From assembly GCF_000756715.1 (NCBI RefSeq), contig NZ_CCSE01000001.1:1828001-1892000 (forward strand): 64,000 nucleotides of DNA, written 5' to 3'. Shown here piece after piece: positions 26,641 through 35,737 of the stretch (positions are counted from its first letter, which is position 1; the number at the start of each line of letters is the position of its first letter). The notes under the pieces were generated by a model, which did not search any database, had not been told where the DNA came from, and worked only from the letters and a program-made list of their open reading frames with translations. Source of the stretch: Jeotgalicoccus saudimassiliensis. Its GTDB lineage: Bacteria; Bacillota; Bacilli; Staphylococcales; Salinicoccaceae. A program made the position numbers and the translations under genes.

Positions 26641-27879
26641 TTGCAAAAACTTAAGGTGGCTGAGCTTTTTGCAGGTGTCGGTGGTTTTAGGATTGGACTT
26701 GAAAATACTAATAACAAAATGTTCGAAGTAACCTGGGGGAACCAATGGGAGCCTGGAAAAAAAGTACAGCATGCATTTGATTGCTATAGTACAAAATTTA
26801 ATACTGGCATACATAGTAATAAAGATATTGCTGAAGTTAGTGACAGAGAACTAGCTGAGACAAATGCAGACCTTGTAGTTGGTGGTTTTCCTTGTCAAGA
26901 TTACTCCGTAGCTAGATCACTGAGTGGAGAGTTAGGTATAGCAGGGAAAAAGGGTGTACTTTTTTGGCAGATAGTTAGAGTTATTCAAAATACAATTCCG
27001 AAGTATGTACTCTTAGAGAATGTGGATAGATTATTAAAATCTCCGTCATCACAACGTGGTAGAGATTTTGCAGTTATGCTATCTACATTAAATGAGTTAG
27101 GTTACGATGTTGAGTGGCGGGTTATTAATGCTGCTGACTACGGAAATGCTCAGAGAAGAAGAAGGGTATTTATTTTTGCATATCGTAGAAATATGACTTA
27201 TTCAAAAGAAATGAATAATTATAACAATGAACAAATGATATATAAGAATGGGCTTTTTGCAAGGGCATTCGCTGTAGAGCCAGTACCAAATAAAAATAGA
27301 GTAGGTTCTGTAACACTATCTAATGATATTGTAGAAGTTTCTGACGAGTTTTCATATAAATTCTTTAACTCAGGAATTATGAGAAACGGTGAAGTAACGA
27401 CTATTGATACGATACCTATTTACGAGAAAGCAATTCCACTAAAAGATATTCTTGAAGAAGAAGTAGAGGATAAATTCATTCTGGACGATGCTAAGATAGA
27501 GAAGTTTAAGTATATGCGTGGTGGTAAAAAGATTGAGAGAACATCGAAAGAGGGCTTTAAGTATATCTATTCAGAAGGTGGAATGAGCGAAGTAGACTCA
27601 TTAGACTTACCAGGACGGACAATGTTGACAAGTGAAGGAACATCTAATAGAAGTACGCACATCATTGAACAAGACGGTAAAAGAAGATTAATAACCCCTA
27701 TTGAGGCAGAACGATTAAACGGTTTTCCTGATAATTGGACTGATACAATGTCAGACAGAGCTAGATACTTTTGTATGGGAAATGCGTTAGTTGTCCCGCT
27801 TGTTACTCGATTAGGTAATGAGATTGAAAAAATAGAGTTGGATTATCCGGAAGGAACTTCACAAATAGAATTATTTTAA
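26641..27879 (+). CDS. DNA (cytosine-5) methyltransferase, M.Sau3AI-like
   Basis: 412 residues from the TTG at 26641, six bases after GGAGGAG; the ATG at 26626 overlaps that site. All key C5-methyltransferase motifs are present: I FAGVGGFRIGL (10-20), IV GGFPCQDYS with catalytic Cys85, VI ENV (126-128), VIII QRRRRVFIFA (from 171) and X GNALVVPLV near the end, with a variable target-recognition region between VIII and IX. Its length and the adjacent Sau3AI-like gene remnant suggest methylation of GATC at cytosine. It protects host DNA against the BglII-like enzyme upstream if that also reads GATC. Confidence 0.88.
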   Translation: MQKLKVAELFAGVGGFRIGLENTNNKMFEVTWGNQWEPGKKVQHAFDCYSTKFNTGIHSNKDIAEVSDRELAETNADLVVGGFPCQDYSVARSLSGELGIAGKKGVLFWQIVRVIQNTIPKYVLLENVDRLLKSPSSQRGRDFAVMLSTLNELGYDVEWRVINAADYGNAQRRRRVFIFAYRRNMTYSKEMNNYNNEQMIYKNGLFARAFAVEPVPNKNRVGSVTLSNDIVEVSDEFSYKFFNSGIMRNGEVTTIDTIPIYEKAIPLKDILEEEVEDKFILDDAKIEKFKYMRGGKKIERTSKEGFKYIYSEGGMSEVDSLDLPGRTMLTSEGTSNRSTHIIEQDGKRRLITPIEAERLNGFPDNWTDTMSDRARYFCMGNALVVPLVTRLGNEIEKIELDYPEGTSQIELF

Positions 27880-27903
27880 GTCCATTTAAATGGACTTTTT
27901 ATA
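27878..27903 (+). terminator. Terminator after the methyltransferase
   Basis: The palindrome AAGTCCATTTAAATGGACTT overlaps the TAA and is followed by TTTTTAT. Confidence 0.8.
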
Positions 27904-28984
27904 TACTCTTTTTTCTCTGAATATTTTGATTGGATTCTGTAAAATTGTTACAATAATTTATATTATCGAAAATGCAAGTGATCAAATAGTAGCGAAAGAA
28001 AGAATATCTTTAGGCATGATAAATTATAATTCAGAAGTTACCAAAGACTTTTATGAATCGAGCTTCTGGAAAAAGAATAATAAGTTATTAATTTTTTTCT
28101 ATACTTATGTTTTAGGTGCAAACAACAAGCCTGATGATGCAAATTTTAGAATAGAAAGAACTGTATTACATGAATCTAGTGAAAAGGATTTAGAAATCAT
28201 AAAGAAAGATTGGGATGTAATAAGGAATAAAATAAAAATGGGACAAGCGGATGAATTGTCTGAAAGAGATACTAATATACTCGGGGCTGCCACGAAAGGT
28301 GCTCCTGGGGCAACAAGAAGTCAACCCTTTTCAGATATCCCTGCAAAAACAAGAGCATATTCTTTAAAGAAGGGTTACGTCACATCTCTGGTTAGATAAT
28401 ATATTAATAGCGAAAATATCCTTTACAACCGTTGAAAAACTCATACAGAATCCTAGAGAAGAGATTATTAGTGAATATTTTACAAAGTATATTGGGAAGA
28501 CAGATGAGGATATAGCAAAATCCTTTAAATATACTTTAAGTAAAGCTAAACATTATCTGCAACTTTTAGTCAGTGAAATGTTGGGTATAACAGGAACTCA
28601 ATTGAATAAAATTGAAGAATTTTCAAAGTTCTATATCCGATTTAAAACAGTAACATATAATGAAAAAGAGAAGTTAGTTCAACATATGTCTTTTGAAAAT
28701 TTTGATTTTGAAGAAGCATATGCTACTGCTTTTGATGATTCAGAGTTAAAAGTCAAATTAGAGGCTACTCAATGGTTATTTGTTGTTTTTCAAAAGAATA
28801 AGGAAGATAAAGCTGTATTAAAAGGCATAAAGTTTTGGACAGTACCAGAAGAGATATTATAGAGTGAAGTTTACAATGAAACTCAACAACTCTTAAGAAG
28901 AGGGTTGAAAATAGATAGGAATCAAGATGGTCAATATAGTAGTAATTTACCAGGGATAACATATAATAGGGTAGCTCATATTAG
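27890..28984 (+). pseudogene. Broken Sau3AI/MutH-family restriction endonuclease gene
   Basis: Two open frames plus a read-through tail make up the C-terminal two thirds of a Sau3AI-like enzyme. The first frame (27890-28399) has AKERISLGMINYNSEV, SFWKKNNKLLIFFY, KIKMGQADELSERDTNILGA and QPFSDIPAKTRAYSLKKGY, all familiar from Sau3AI. The match moves to another frame near 28388 (an extra base), continues as KAKHYLQLLVSEMLG and TQWLFVVFQ to a TAG at 28860-28862, and carries on in frame (EVYNETQQLLRRGLKI) until the IS150-group element at 28985. The catalytic N-terminal part is missing; the first 35 codons arise from the preceding terminator. Four independent lesions show it is dead. Confidence 0.75.
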
Positions 28985-29060
28985 TGAATCGTCTACACTT
29001 GATTGGACAACTCCCATGAGGGAGGTTACTGTTAAATCAATGAAAGTAGGCGATTTTACT

Positions 29061-29342
29061 ATGACAAGAACGAGAAGAACATTTACCCCTGAATTTAAAC
29101 TACAAATGGTTCGACTATTTGAAAATGGTAAGTCAAAAGCTGAAATTGTACGGGAGTATAATCTCACAGCTTCAGCTTTAGATAAATGGGTTAAAAATCA
29201 TCAGAACACGGGCTCATTTAATCATCTCGATAATTTATCTGAAGAAGAGCGTGAAATCAGAAGACTTCGCAAGGACAATCAACAGTTAAAAATGGAAAAC
29301 GATATTCTAAAGCAAGCAGCGCTGATCATGGGACGAAAATAG
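29061..29342 (+). CDS. IS3-family transposase OrfA
   Basis: 93 residues from the ATG at 29061. A helix-turn-helix that binds the IS ends (RRTFTPEFKLQMVRLFENG, then SKAEIVREYNLTASALDKWV) is followed by a leucine-zipper-like coil (EEEREIRRLRKDNQQLKMEN) for dimerisation. It ends LKQAALIMGRK at TAG. A GAAAAT run at the end could allow -1 slippage into the orfB frame, which is open there and reads KIEVIRKNVHKYSVSAMCK, the usual way to make the full transposase. The product appears intact. Confidence 0.9.
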   Translation: MTRTRRTFTPEFKLQMVRLFENGKSKAEIVREYNLTASALDKWVKNHQNTGSFNHLDNLSEEEREIRRLRKDNQQLKMENDILKQAALIMGRK

Positions 29343-29374
29343 AAGTCATTCGTAAGAATGTACACAAATATTCA

Positions 29375-30205
29375 GTGTCAGCAATGTGCAAAGTCCTTCA
29401 AATCTCTAGAAGCACCTATTATTTTGAAATTAATAAACATAAAACTAATACGCAGTATGAGCGAGACAACGATATTAATGAAACGATTATTCAGGTATTT
29501 CATTCTAATCGAAAATGTTTTGGCACCCGAAGAATAAAAAAAGTGTTACATAAACAAGATTTGATAGTCTCGAGAAGACGTATTGGTCGGATCATGAAAC
29601 AGAACAACCTAGTATCAACCTACACTGTCGCAAGCTACAATCCCTATCCATCGAAATCGAATGAGCGTCTGATCACGAATGGTCTAGACAGAAATTTTAA
29701 TAGAGCACAGCCGATGGAAGTCATTGTCAGCGATTTAACCTATGTAAAAGTGGCAGGAAAATGGCATTACATATGTGTATTTATTGATCTCTTTAATAGA
29801 GAAATTGTTGGGTACAGTGCAGGTTCAAGAAAAAATGCTGCGTTGGTCTCGTCGGCAATCAGCACCATTAAGCATGATTTAAGAGATGTGCAGATGTTTC
29901 ACACAGACAGAGGAAAAGAATTCGATAACCAGCTGATTGATGAAGTTTTAGATGGCTTTGATATTGAAAAATCACTTAGTATGAAAGGCTGTCCTTATGA
30001 CAACGCTGTGGCTGAAACCACGTTCAAAGCGATGAAAACTGAATTTATTAACCAATATACTTTTATATCATTAAAACAATTAAACATCGAACTATTCGAC
30101 TACGTAAACTGGTATAACAATATTAGACCCCATGGTGCATTGAATTATCTCACGCCAAAGGAGTATAAAGAAAACTTCTATAAAAACTGTCTAATATTCT
30201 GTTGA
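29375..30205 (+). CDS. IS3-family transposase OrfB (DDE integrase domain)
   Basis: 276 residues from a GTG at 29375; in vivo it is probably made as an OrfAB fusion. The N-terminal HTH_21-like region (SAMCKVLQISRSTYYFE) precedes the rve integrase core. The DDE triad is visible: D in VSDLTYVKV, D in HTDRGKEFDN and E in ETTFKAMKTEF, 35 residues after the second Asp. The domain is intact, so this copy could be active. It catalyses excision and integration of the element and may act on copy 2. Confidence 0.9.
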   Translation: MSAMCKVLQISRSTYYFEINKHKTNTQYERDNDINETIIQVFHSNRKCFGTRRIKKVLHKQDLIVSRRRIGRIMKQNNLVSTYTVASYNPYPSKSNERLITNGLDRNFNRAQPMEVIVSDLTYVKVAGKWHYICVFIDLFNREIVGYSAGSRKNAALVSSAISTIKHDLRDVQMFHTDRGKEFDNQLIDEVLDGFDIEKSLSMKGCPYDNAVAETTFKAMKTEFINQYTFISLKQLNIELFDYVNWYNNIRPHGALNYLTPKEYKENFYKNCLIFC

Positions 30206-30212
30206 CACACCA

Positions 30213-30619
30213 GAGATCAAAAATTACAGACGAAATATTTGAGAGTCTATTAATTGATTGACTCTGTTAAAGTTATTTAATAATCAAAGGGGTAACATAC
30301 TTTGAACGAAGGTAAAAGGAATGGATAAAAGAAGGCTGGTGATGAATTAGCTCTTGATATGTTTTTAAACGTTTAATAAGCTAAAACCTCATATTTGAGT
30401 ACTTAAATGTCCCTTTATGTAGAAAATCATATATTTTTTATGATTGTTCCATCGGGTGTTCCTATTGAAAATAGAGGACTACCTTAATGTATTATTAGCA
30501 TTGGAGGAATAAAAATTCATAAGAATTTGATTAAAGGTATGCAAAAATTTCGGTGATAGTGATACAATACAAAGTAGTAAAAGTGAAGTGATGCCTTGTT
30601 GCTTAAAAGGGGTGAGAAA
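30213..30619 (+). other. AT-rich spacer with coding relics
   Basis: No intact gene. Just after the IS, a frame ends KITDEIFESLLID and then stops, looking like the tail of a lost protein. A second short piece (DELALDMFLNV) follows near 30,340. The last 40 bases hold the ribosome site AAGGGGTG of the next gene. Both relics are too short to assign. Confidence 0.4.
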
Positions 30620-31840
30620 ATGAGTACACAACTACGTACTAAAGAGTTATTAGAGCAATTTAAATTATCAAGGCAAACTCTCTATAACTGGATTAGAGAG
30701 GGAAACGTGTCTCCTCCAGAGAAAGATTGGAGAGGTTGGAGAATGTGGACTGAAGAACATGTAAAAGAAATATCGAATATCATTAAGGGAAAAGAGGTAA
30801 ATTTGTCTATTCCAGCCATAAAAAATACGAAATTCAATATAAACAACCGACGATACTTAGGAAGTAAATATAAATTATTAAATTTTATTTCTAAAGTTGT
30901 TGAGGAAAACTGTGAAAATGTTCATACGGTTGCAGATATTTTCGGTGGAACAGGAGTAGTTGCTGATAGATTCAAAGCTGAGGGCAAGAAAATAATAGTC
31001 AACGATATATTATATTCAAATTACTTGTCATATTGGACATGGTTTAGCAGCGAAGAAGTGGATTATAAAAAACTTGAAAATATTATTAAGGATTTCAATA
31101 ATGTAGTTGTTACTAAAGAGAACTATGTCTCAAAACATTTTGGCGGCACCTATTTCACAGAAGACAATGCTAGAAAAATTGGTTACATAAGAGAGTGTAT
31201 TGAACAATTATCGGATTCTTTAACATTCCGAGAAAAGGCAATTCTTATTACTTCGTTGCTTTACGCTATGGATAAAGTAGCCAATACTGTGGGACATTAT
31301 GACGCATATAGAAGAAAATTAGATTCTTTGGGGAAACTAAATTTATTAGTACCAGAAATTGATGGAATTAAGAATCAAGAGAACAAAATTTATCAAAAAG
31401 ATGCCAATATACTAGTGAGAGAAATTAGTGCAGATTTATTCTACATTGATACCCCATACAACTCTCGACAATATGGAGATGCTTATCACCTTCTAGAGAA
31501 TATAGCAGAATGGAAAGAACAAGAAGTCGTTGGCGTTGCTAAAAAAATGGTGGATAGGGCACATATCAAAAGTGATTATTGTACTCAAAAAGCTCCAAAA
31601 GCATTCGAGGATTTAGTTTCGAATATTCATGGAAAGTATATTCTAGTGTCATATAATAACATGGCGGAAAAAGGCGTAGGTAGATCAAATGCTAAGATTT
31701 CTTCTGAAGAGATAGTGGAAATTCTTCAAAAAAGAGGAGAAGTACAGGTTTTTGAAACAGACTTTAAAGTTTACACAACCGGAAAGACTAATATTGAGGG
31801 TCACAAAGAATTACTATATCTCTGCAAAATAGATGGGTGA
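30620..31840 (+). CDS. Adenine-specific DNA methyltransferase with N-terminal helix-turn-helix
   Basis: 406 residues from the ATG at 30620, six bases after AAGGGGTG. Residues 5-50 look like a MerR-type DNA-binding helix-turn-helix (RTKELLEQFKLSRQTLYNWI, then GWRMWTEEHV). The rest is a D12-class N6-adenine methyltransferase: motif X RYLGSKYKLL (78-87), motif I DIFGGTGVVA (106-115) and motif IV DTPY (277-280), a variant of DPPY. It should methylate one strand of an asymmetric site, with the next gene doing the other. The fused reader domain may add promoter binding or target specificity. It is the first gene of the Type IIS cluster. Confidence 0.8.
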   Translation: MSTQLRTKELLEQFKLSRQTLYNWIREGNVSPPEKDWRGWRMWTEEHVKEISNIIKGKEVNLSIPAIKNTKFNINNRRYLGSKYKLLNFISKVVEENCENVHTVADIFGGTGVVADRFKAEGKKIIVNDILYSNYLSYWTWFSSEEVDYKKLENIIKDFNNVVVTKENYVSKHFGGTYFTEDNARKIGYIRECIEQLSDSLTFREKAILITSLLYAMDKVANTVGHYDAYRRKLDSLGKLNLLVPEIDGIKNQENKIYQKDANILVREISADLFYIDTPYNSRQYGDAYHLLENIAEWKEQEVVGVAKKMVDRAHIKSDYCTQKAPKAFEDLVSNIHGKYILVSYNNMAEKGVGRSNAKISSEEIVEILQKRGEVQVFETDFKVYTTGKTNIEGHKELLYLCKIDG

Positions 31841-31846
31841 TGGATA

Positions 31847-32773
31847 ATGCCGAATACAGATATGAAATATATAAAATCTTGCCTTAATTACACAGGAGGA
31901 AAGCATAAACTTCTCAAGCAGATAATTCCTTATTTTCCTGATGATATAAATAATTTTATTGATTTGTTTTGTGGAGGAGCTAATGTTGCAATCAATATTG
32001 AGGCAAAAGAGACTATTTATTGTATAGATAAACAAGAAGAAGTTATTCGATTGTTCAACACTTTAAAGGTGTTAAGCAAAGAAGAAGTTTTTTCTGCTAT
32101 AGAGGATATCATAAATAAATTCGGTTTAACTAATACCTCTCTATATGGTTATCATCATTATAATTGTGACTCAGCTAGTGGGTTATCAGTTTATAATAAA
32201 GAAAACTACAAAAAATTAAGAGATTATTATAATAATAAAGCTGAAAATAGTTTTTACTTTGATTTGGTCTTTTTTGTACTTACTATATTCGGTTTCAATA
32301 ATCAAATTCGCTTCAATAAAGCGGGTAATTATAATATTCCGGTAGGGAAAAGGGATTTTAACGAAAAAATAAAAACAAATGTTACAAAATTCATAGAGAT
32401 TATTAAAAAAAATGACATGATCTTTAGATGTGAAGATTTTAGAGAAATGAGTATTGATTTATCTCAAGGAGACTTTCTGTATGCCGATCCGCCATACTTA
32501 ATTTCGACTGCTACTTATAATGAACAAAATGGATGGACTGAAACTGAAGAAAAAGAATTATTGAACTTACTAGATGAATTGAATGCTAAAGGCATAAAAT
32601 TTGCCCTTTCTAATGTACTCGAACATAAAGGAAAAGAGAATCTTATCTTAAAAAATTGGGCAGCTAAGTATTATATAAACTACTTGGACTATAATTATAG
32701 GAATTCAAATTATCAAATTAAAGAAAAAACCTCGAACACATCGGAAGTTTTGATTACTAACTATATTAAATGA
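31847..32773 (+). CDS. Dam-like adenine DNA methyltransferase (D12 class)
   Basis: 308 residues, starting six bases after its neighbour's stop. Motif X is NYTGGKHKLL (14-23), motif I DLFCGGANV (39-47) and motif IV DPPY (214-217), in the alpha order used by Dam and DpnII-type enzymes. It transfers a methyl group from SAM to N6 of adenine. Paired methyltransferases are the rule in Type IIS systems with asymmetric sites (for example AlwI, GGATC/GATCC), and this arrangement fits. A terminator follows at once, so the two methyltransferases form their own unit, able to be expressed before the nuclease. Confidence 0.87.
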   Translation: MPNTDMKYIKSCLNYTGGKHKLLKQIIPYFPDDINNFIDLFCGGANVAINIEAKETIYCIDKQEEVIRLFNTLKVLSKEEVFSAIEDIINKFGLTNTSLYGYHHYNCDSASGLSVYNKENYKKLRDYYNNKAENSFYFDLVFFVLTIFGFNNQIRFNKAGNYNIPVGKRDFNEKIKTNVTKFIEIIKKNDMIFRCEDFREMSIDLSQGDFLYADPPYLISTATYNEQNGWTETEEKELLNLLDELNAKGIKFALSNVLEHKGKENLILKNWAAKYYINYLDYNYRNSNYQIKEKTSNTSEVLITNYIK

Positions 32774-32777
32774 TTTT

Positions 32778-32808
32778 AGTCTTCTCAGTGAAAATGAGAA
32801 GACTTTTT
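32778..32808 (+). terminator. Terminator after the paired methyltransferases
   Basis: A perfect AGTCTTCTCA / TGAGAAGACT stem followed by TTTTT. Confidence 0.88.
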
Positions 32809-32899
32809 ACTTTTCTTCCTATAAATGTATATAATAAACAGATGATTAGAATTATAATAAAATTATAGGATTTATGGTCTAGTAAGGGAGTGTGAAGAG

Positions 32900-33856
32900 A
32901 TGTTATATACAATAGATAGAGTTCAATATAGTAAAAAAAATGACCTTTATTATTTCTACGAGTTTATGGAATTAGAAAACATTGATCTTCTCTTTAAAAA
33001 TGAAAATGAACTGCTTCAACCAGATGATTTATGGCAATCTTTATCCAATTCGCTTTCTAAGACAGAGAATAGTAAAATAAACTTTCTAAAAAGAATAGAC
33101 ACAGTTATTAGACTCTTTATCTTTTACCAAAAAGATCGAAATAAATATATTAAGATTGAATTAAATTCAAACGGTATTTCTGGAGAAGTTTGGTCATATG
33201 TAGAATTACGGTCTTGGTTCAAATGTTTAAATAATATAGATGGACAAAGTAACTCGAAAGGGCTAGGCTCAGTCCGATCCACTCACTTAGATAGTTATGT
33301 AAACAGCTTATTGCAATCAATTTATGAAGACAGTCAATTTGATGACGATAACGGTTTAGAACTGACTAAGAGCTTGTTAGGAAGTGATCCGACTAAAGGA
33401 TTTGACTTAGATTTATTTCAATTTATTTCATCAACAAACGAATACATAATATATGAATTTTTAAAAAGAGAAAGTAATTTTGTTAATAATATACAAGCAC
33501 ATCCCATGAGATATTCTTGGACTAAAAAATCAAATGACAACAAACAAAAGTTTATTTCATTATGGAGAACAAAAAAATTTTTTAATGGAAAACTATTGCT
33601 GATTAGTTATAGCGATGACTCTAATGAACGTATTTCTATAATCGAAGTATTGGATTTAGATGTTGAACAAGGAATATTAGCCGAAAGAAAATACTCTATG
33701 AGTAGAAATGTTTTTTTAGGCTGGTTAAAAGATATGAACCAGTATGCCGCTACTCAAAAAAAGTATTTTATTGATTTTAAATGCAAAAAATATGATGAAG
33801 ATTTCTTCAAGAATTTCGACGATAATAAAAAATATTATGGAAGCGAATTCTTATAA
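32900..33856 (+). CDS. Unrecognised protein of a Type IIS restriction cluster
   Basis: 318 residues, ATG after GGGAGTG. No family recognised. It is soluble, AT-rich in codon use, and lies between the methyltransferases and an AlwI-like endonuclease, with the latter starting 18 bases after its stop. The block FDLDLFQF...EYIIYEFLKRE has Asp169/Asp171, then Glu186 and Lys189 on the next strand, resembling but not matching a PD-(D/E)xK active site. The following KQKFISLWRTKKFFNGKLLL reads as strand-helix-strand. It may be a second nuclease subunit, a specificity protein or an accessory factor; the position argues that it is part of the system. Confidence 0.6.
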   Translation: MLYTIDRVQYSKKNDLYYFYEFMELENIDLLFKNENELLQPDDLWQSLSNSLSKTENSKINFLKRIDTVIRLFIFYQKDRNKYIKIELNSNGISGEVWSYVELRSWFKCLNNIDGQSNSKGLGSVRSTHLDSYVNSLLQSIYEDSQFDDDNGLELTKSLLGSDPTKGFDLDLFQFISSTNEYIIYEFLKRESNFVNNIQAHPMRYSWTKKSNDNKQKFISLWRTKKFFNGKLLLISYSDDSNERISIIEVLDLDVEQGILAERKYSMSRNVFLGWLKDMNQYAATQKKYFIDFKCKKYDEDFFKNFDDNKKYYGSEFL

Positions 33857-33874
33857 ATTTAGGAGAGAGATATT

Positions 33875-35737
33875 ATGCCGGGTACATGGAGTATAAGCAC
33901 TACTGTAAGAAATCCAGAAAGAATTGTAGGGTTTTTAAAAGCATTATCAAGACTTGAAGGAAGACAGTTCAATGTAGAAGCTCAAGCCTTATTCTTTAAA
34001 GAGCTTATAAAAACTAAAGAGTATACGCCCACAGGTATATCTGGTTACTACAAGAAAAAATATGAAGATCCGGAAGATTTTACTGACGAAGAGGTAAAAG
34101 ATATATTAAGTCAAGTCCACTATAAAAATAAAAGTTTTGCAGATGACCAGGAACTTATTTACGCTTTCCGTGGAAGAACAGCAGTCAGTAATATCACTAA
34201 AATGGGTTTAGCAATCGCAAAAGAATCTATGGGCGTTGTTAAGATTACTGAATTAGGAAAAAAACTTCTAAATGATGAAGTGGATTTGGTTTCTGTTTTT
34301 TTTAGATATTTTCTGAAATGGCAACTACCCAACCCAATCGATAGAGGATACAAAGAACTCGATATCATTCCTTTCATTGCAGTCATGCATGTAATCAATA
34401 AAGTAAACAAAGAATGGAATTCACTTGGTGAGAAAGCAGTAGGAGTCTCTAAAGAGGAGTTCTCTCTATTTCTTACAACACTAATTGATTATCGTGATAT
34501 AAGTGAAACAGTTAAAAATATAATAGACTTTCGAATGGAAAAAAGATCTTTAGACAAAAATGAAGCTCACAGTTATGTTGAAAGAAGGTTTGTAGAAAAA
34601 GCCATTGAAATTTTCAATTTAGACAGAAGTGATAAAAAGAAGATAGAAGTAAAAGTTAATACTCTCAGTGACTATGGAGACTCCGCTATAAGGTATTTTA
34701 GACAAACAAAGTTACTCTACTACAGAGGCAATGGAAGGTATGTAGATTTAGCTCCTACAAGAATAGTGGAAATAGAGAGCCTTTTAGAGAACTTTAATGG
34801 TAGCTCTATTTATTTCTCTGATTCAGACAGTTATCTAAGTTACATGTCAGATATTAATCAACCGGCCCTTCCATGGGAAAATTTAGATGATTTAAAAGCT
34901 GTCTATGAAAACTTATTGAAGCAGGCTGACTCATTACAAACTGAATTAAATAAACAATATAAAGGTCATGTGTTACACCAATTTTTATTAACCAAGAAAA
35001 GTTTAAACACTATTAATGACTATAATCGAGAAATTGCTCAACTTAGAGAAATAATAAAAACACTTAAAAATGATATGACGATATTAAGAGAAAGAAGTCT
35101 CCACAACATTGATCTTTACATTAATAAACTGACGGAATTAGCTAATAGGAAGAAAAGTATTAGCGGACAAGATCCTCTTAATTTAGAGTATTATATTACT
35201 ATGTCATTAATGGCCCTGGATGATGCAAAAGAAATAGCGCCGAACTACTCAGTTGGAGATGACAATATACCGTTGTTCACGGCAGCAGGGAATAATCCTG
35301 ACATAGAATGCTTTTATTCTTCATTTAATATGATTTGCGAAGTGACTCTTCTAAGAGGAAGAGACCAGTGGATTAATGAAGGACAACCTGTAATGAGACA
35401 TTTGAGAGATTTTGAAGAACGTAAAAATATTAATACAATGGAGAACTACTGTTTATTCATTGCACCAAGTATTCATCGTGATACTCTAAATACGTTTTGG
35501 ATGAGTGTGAAGATGGGATATGAGGGAAAAACTCAAAAAATAGTACCACTTACAATCAACCAATATGTAGACGTATTAAAGAAAGTAAAGGAATTGAATA
35601 ATAGAGGAAAAAGAGTAACTCATAAGGATTTCCAGACACTTTTGTCTGAAATCTTTAATAGACACGTAGCTGCTGGAAGTGACTCGACTGCTTGGTTAAC
35701 AAGTGTAGATAACATAATTGACCAATGGGGGGCTTAA
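33875..35737 (+). CDS. AlwI-family Type IIS restriction endonuclease
   Basis: 620 residues, ATG after AGGAGAG. The opening TWSISTTVRNPERIVGFLKAL with RLEGRQFN is the typical N-terminus of the AlwI family. The catalytic region near the C-terminus has NNPDIE (Asp476), then CEVTL (Glu489), GRDQ and NEGQPVMRHL, the PD...EVT...Q...E...H arrangement known from the related nicking/cutting subunits of the BspD6I group. A central coiled region (about 340-410) links recognition and cleavage parts. AlwI itself reads GGATC and cuts a few bases away; the same target is inferred, not shown. It is co-transcribed with the preceding unknown gene. Confidence 0.82.
   Translation: MPGTWSISTTVRNPERIVGFLKALSRLEGRQFNVEAQALFFKELIKTKEYTPTGISGYYKKKYEDPEDFTDEEVKDILSQVHYKNKSFADDQELIYAFRGRTAVSNITKMGLAIAKESMGVVKITELGKKLLNDEVDLVSVFFRYFLKWQLPNPIDRGYKELDIIPFIAVMHVINKVNKEWNSLGEKAVGVSKEEFSLFLTTLIDYRDISETVKNIIDFRMEKRSLDKNEAHSYVERRFVEKAIEIFNLDRSDKKKIEVKVNTLSDYGDSAIRYFRQTKLLYYRGNGRYVDLAPTRIVEIESLLENFNGSSIYFSDSDSYLSYMSDINQPALPWENLDDLKAVYENLLKQADSLQTELNKQYKGHVLHQFLLTKKSLNTINDYNREIAQLREIIKTLKNDMTILRERSLHNIDLYINKLTELANRKKSISGQDPLNLEYYITMSLMALDDAKEIAPNYSVGDDNIPLFTAAGNNPDIECFYSSFNMICEVTLLRGRDQWINEGQPVMRHLRDFEERKNINTMENYCLFIAPSIHRDTLNTFWMSVKMGYEGKTQKIVPLTINQYVDVLKKVKELNNRGKRVTHKDFQTLLSEIFNRHVAAGSDSTAWLTSVDNIIDQWGA

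Larger units (their letters stand above)
28985..30212 (+). mobile_element. IS3-family (IS150-group) insertion sequence, copy 1
   Basis: The 1,228-bp element is bounded by comparison with copy 2 (36,140-39,733). The left end is TGAATCGTCTACAC and the right end TGTTGACACACCA; read inward the ends share GTCnACA. It carries two overlapping-type transposase frames, orfA and orfB. No target duplication is visible (flanks ATTAG and GAGAT), so deletion or recombination has probably altered a flank. It interrupts the Sau3AI-like pseudogene. Confidence 0.88.
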
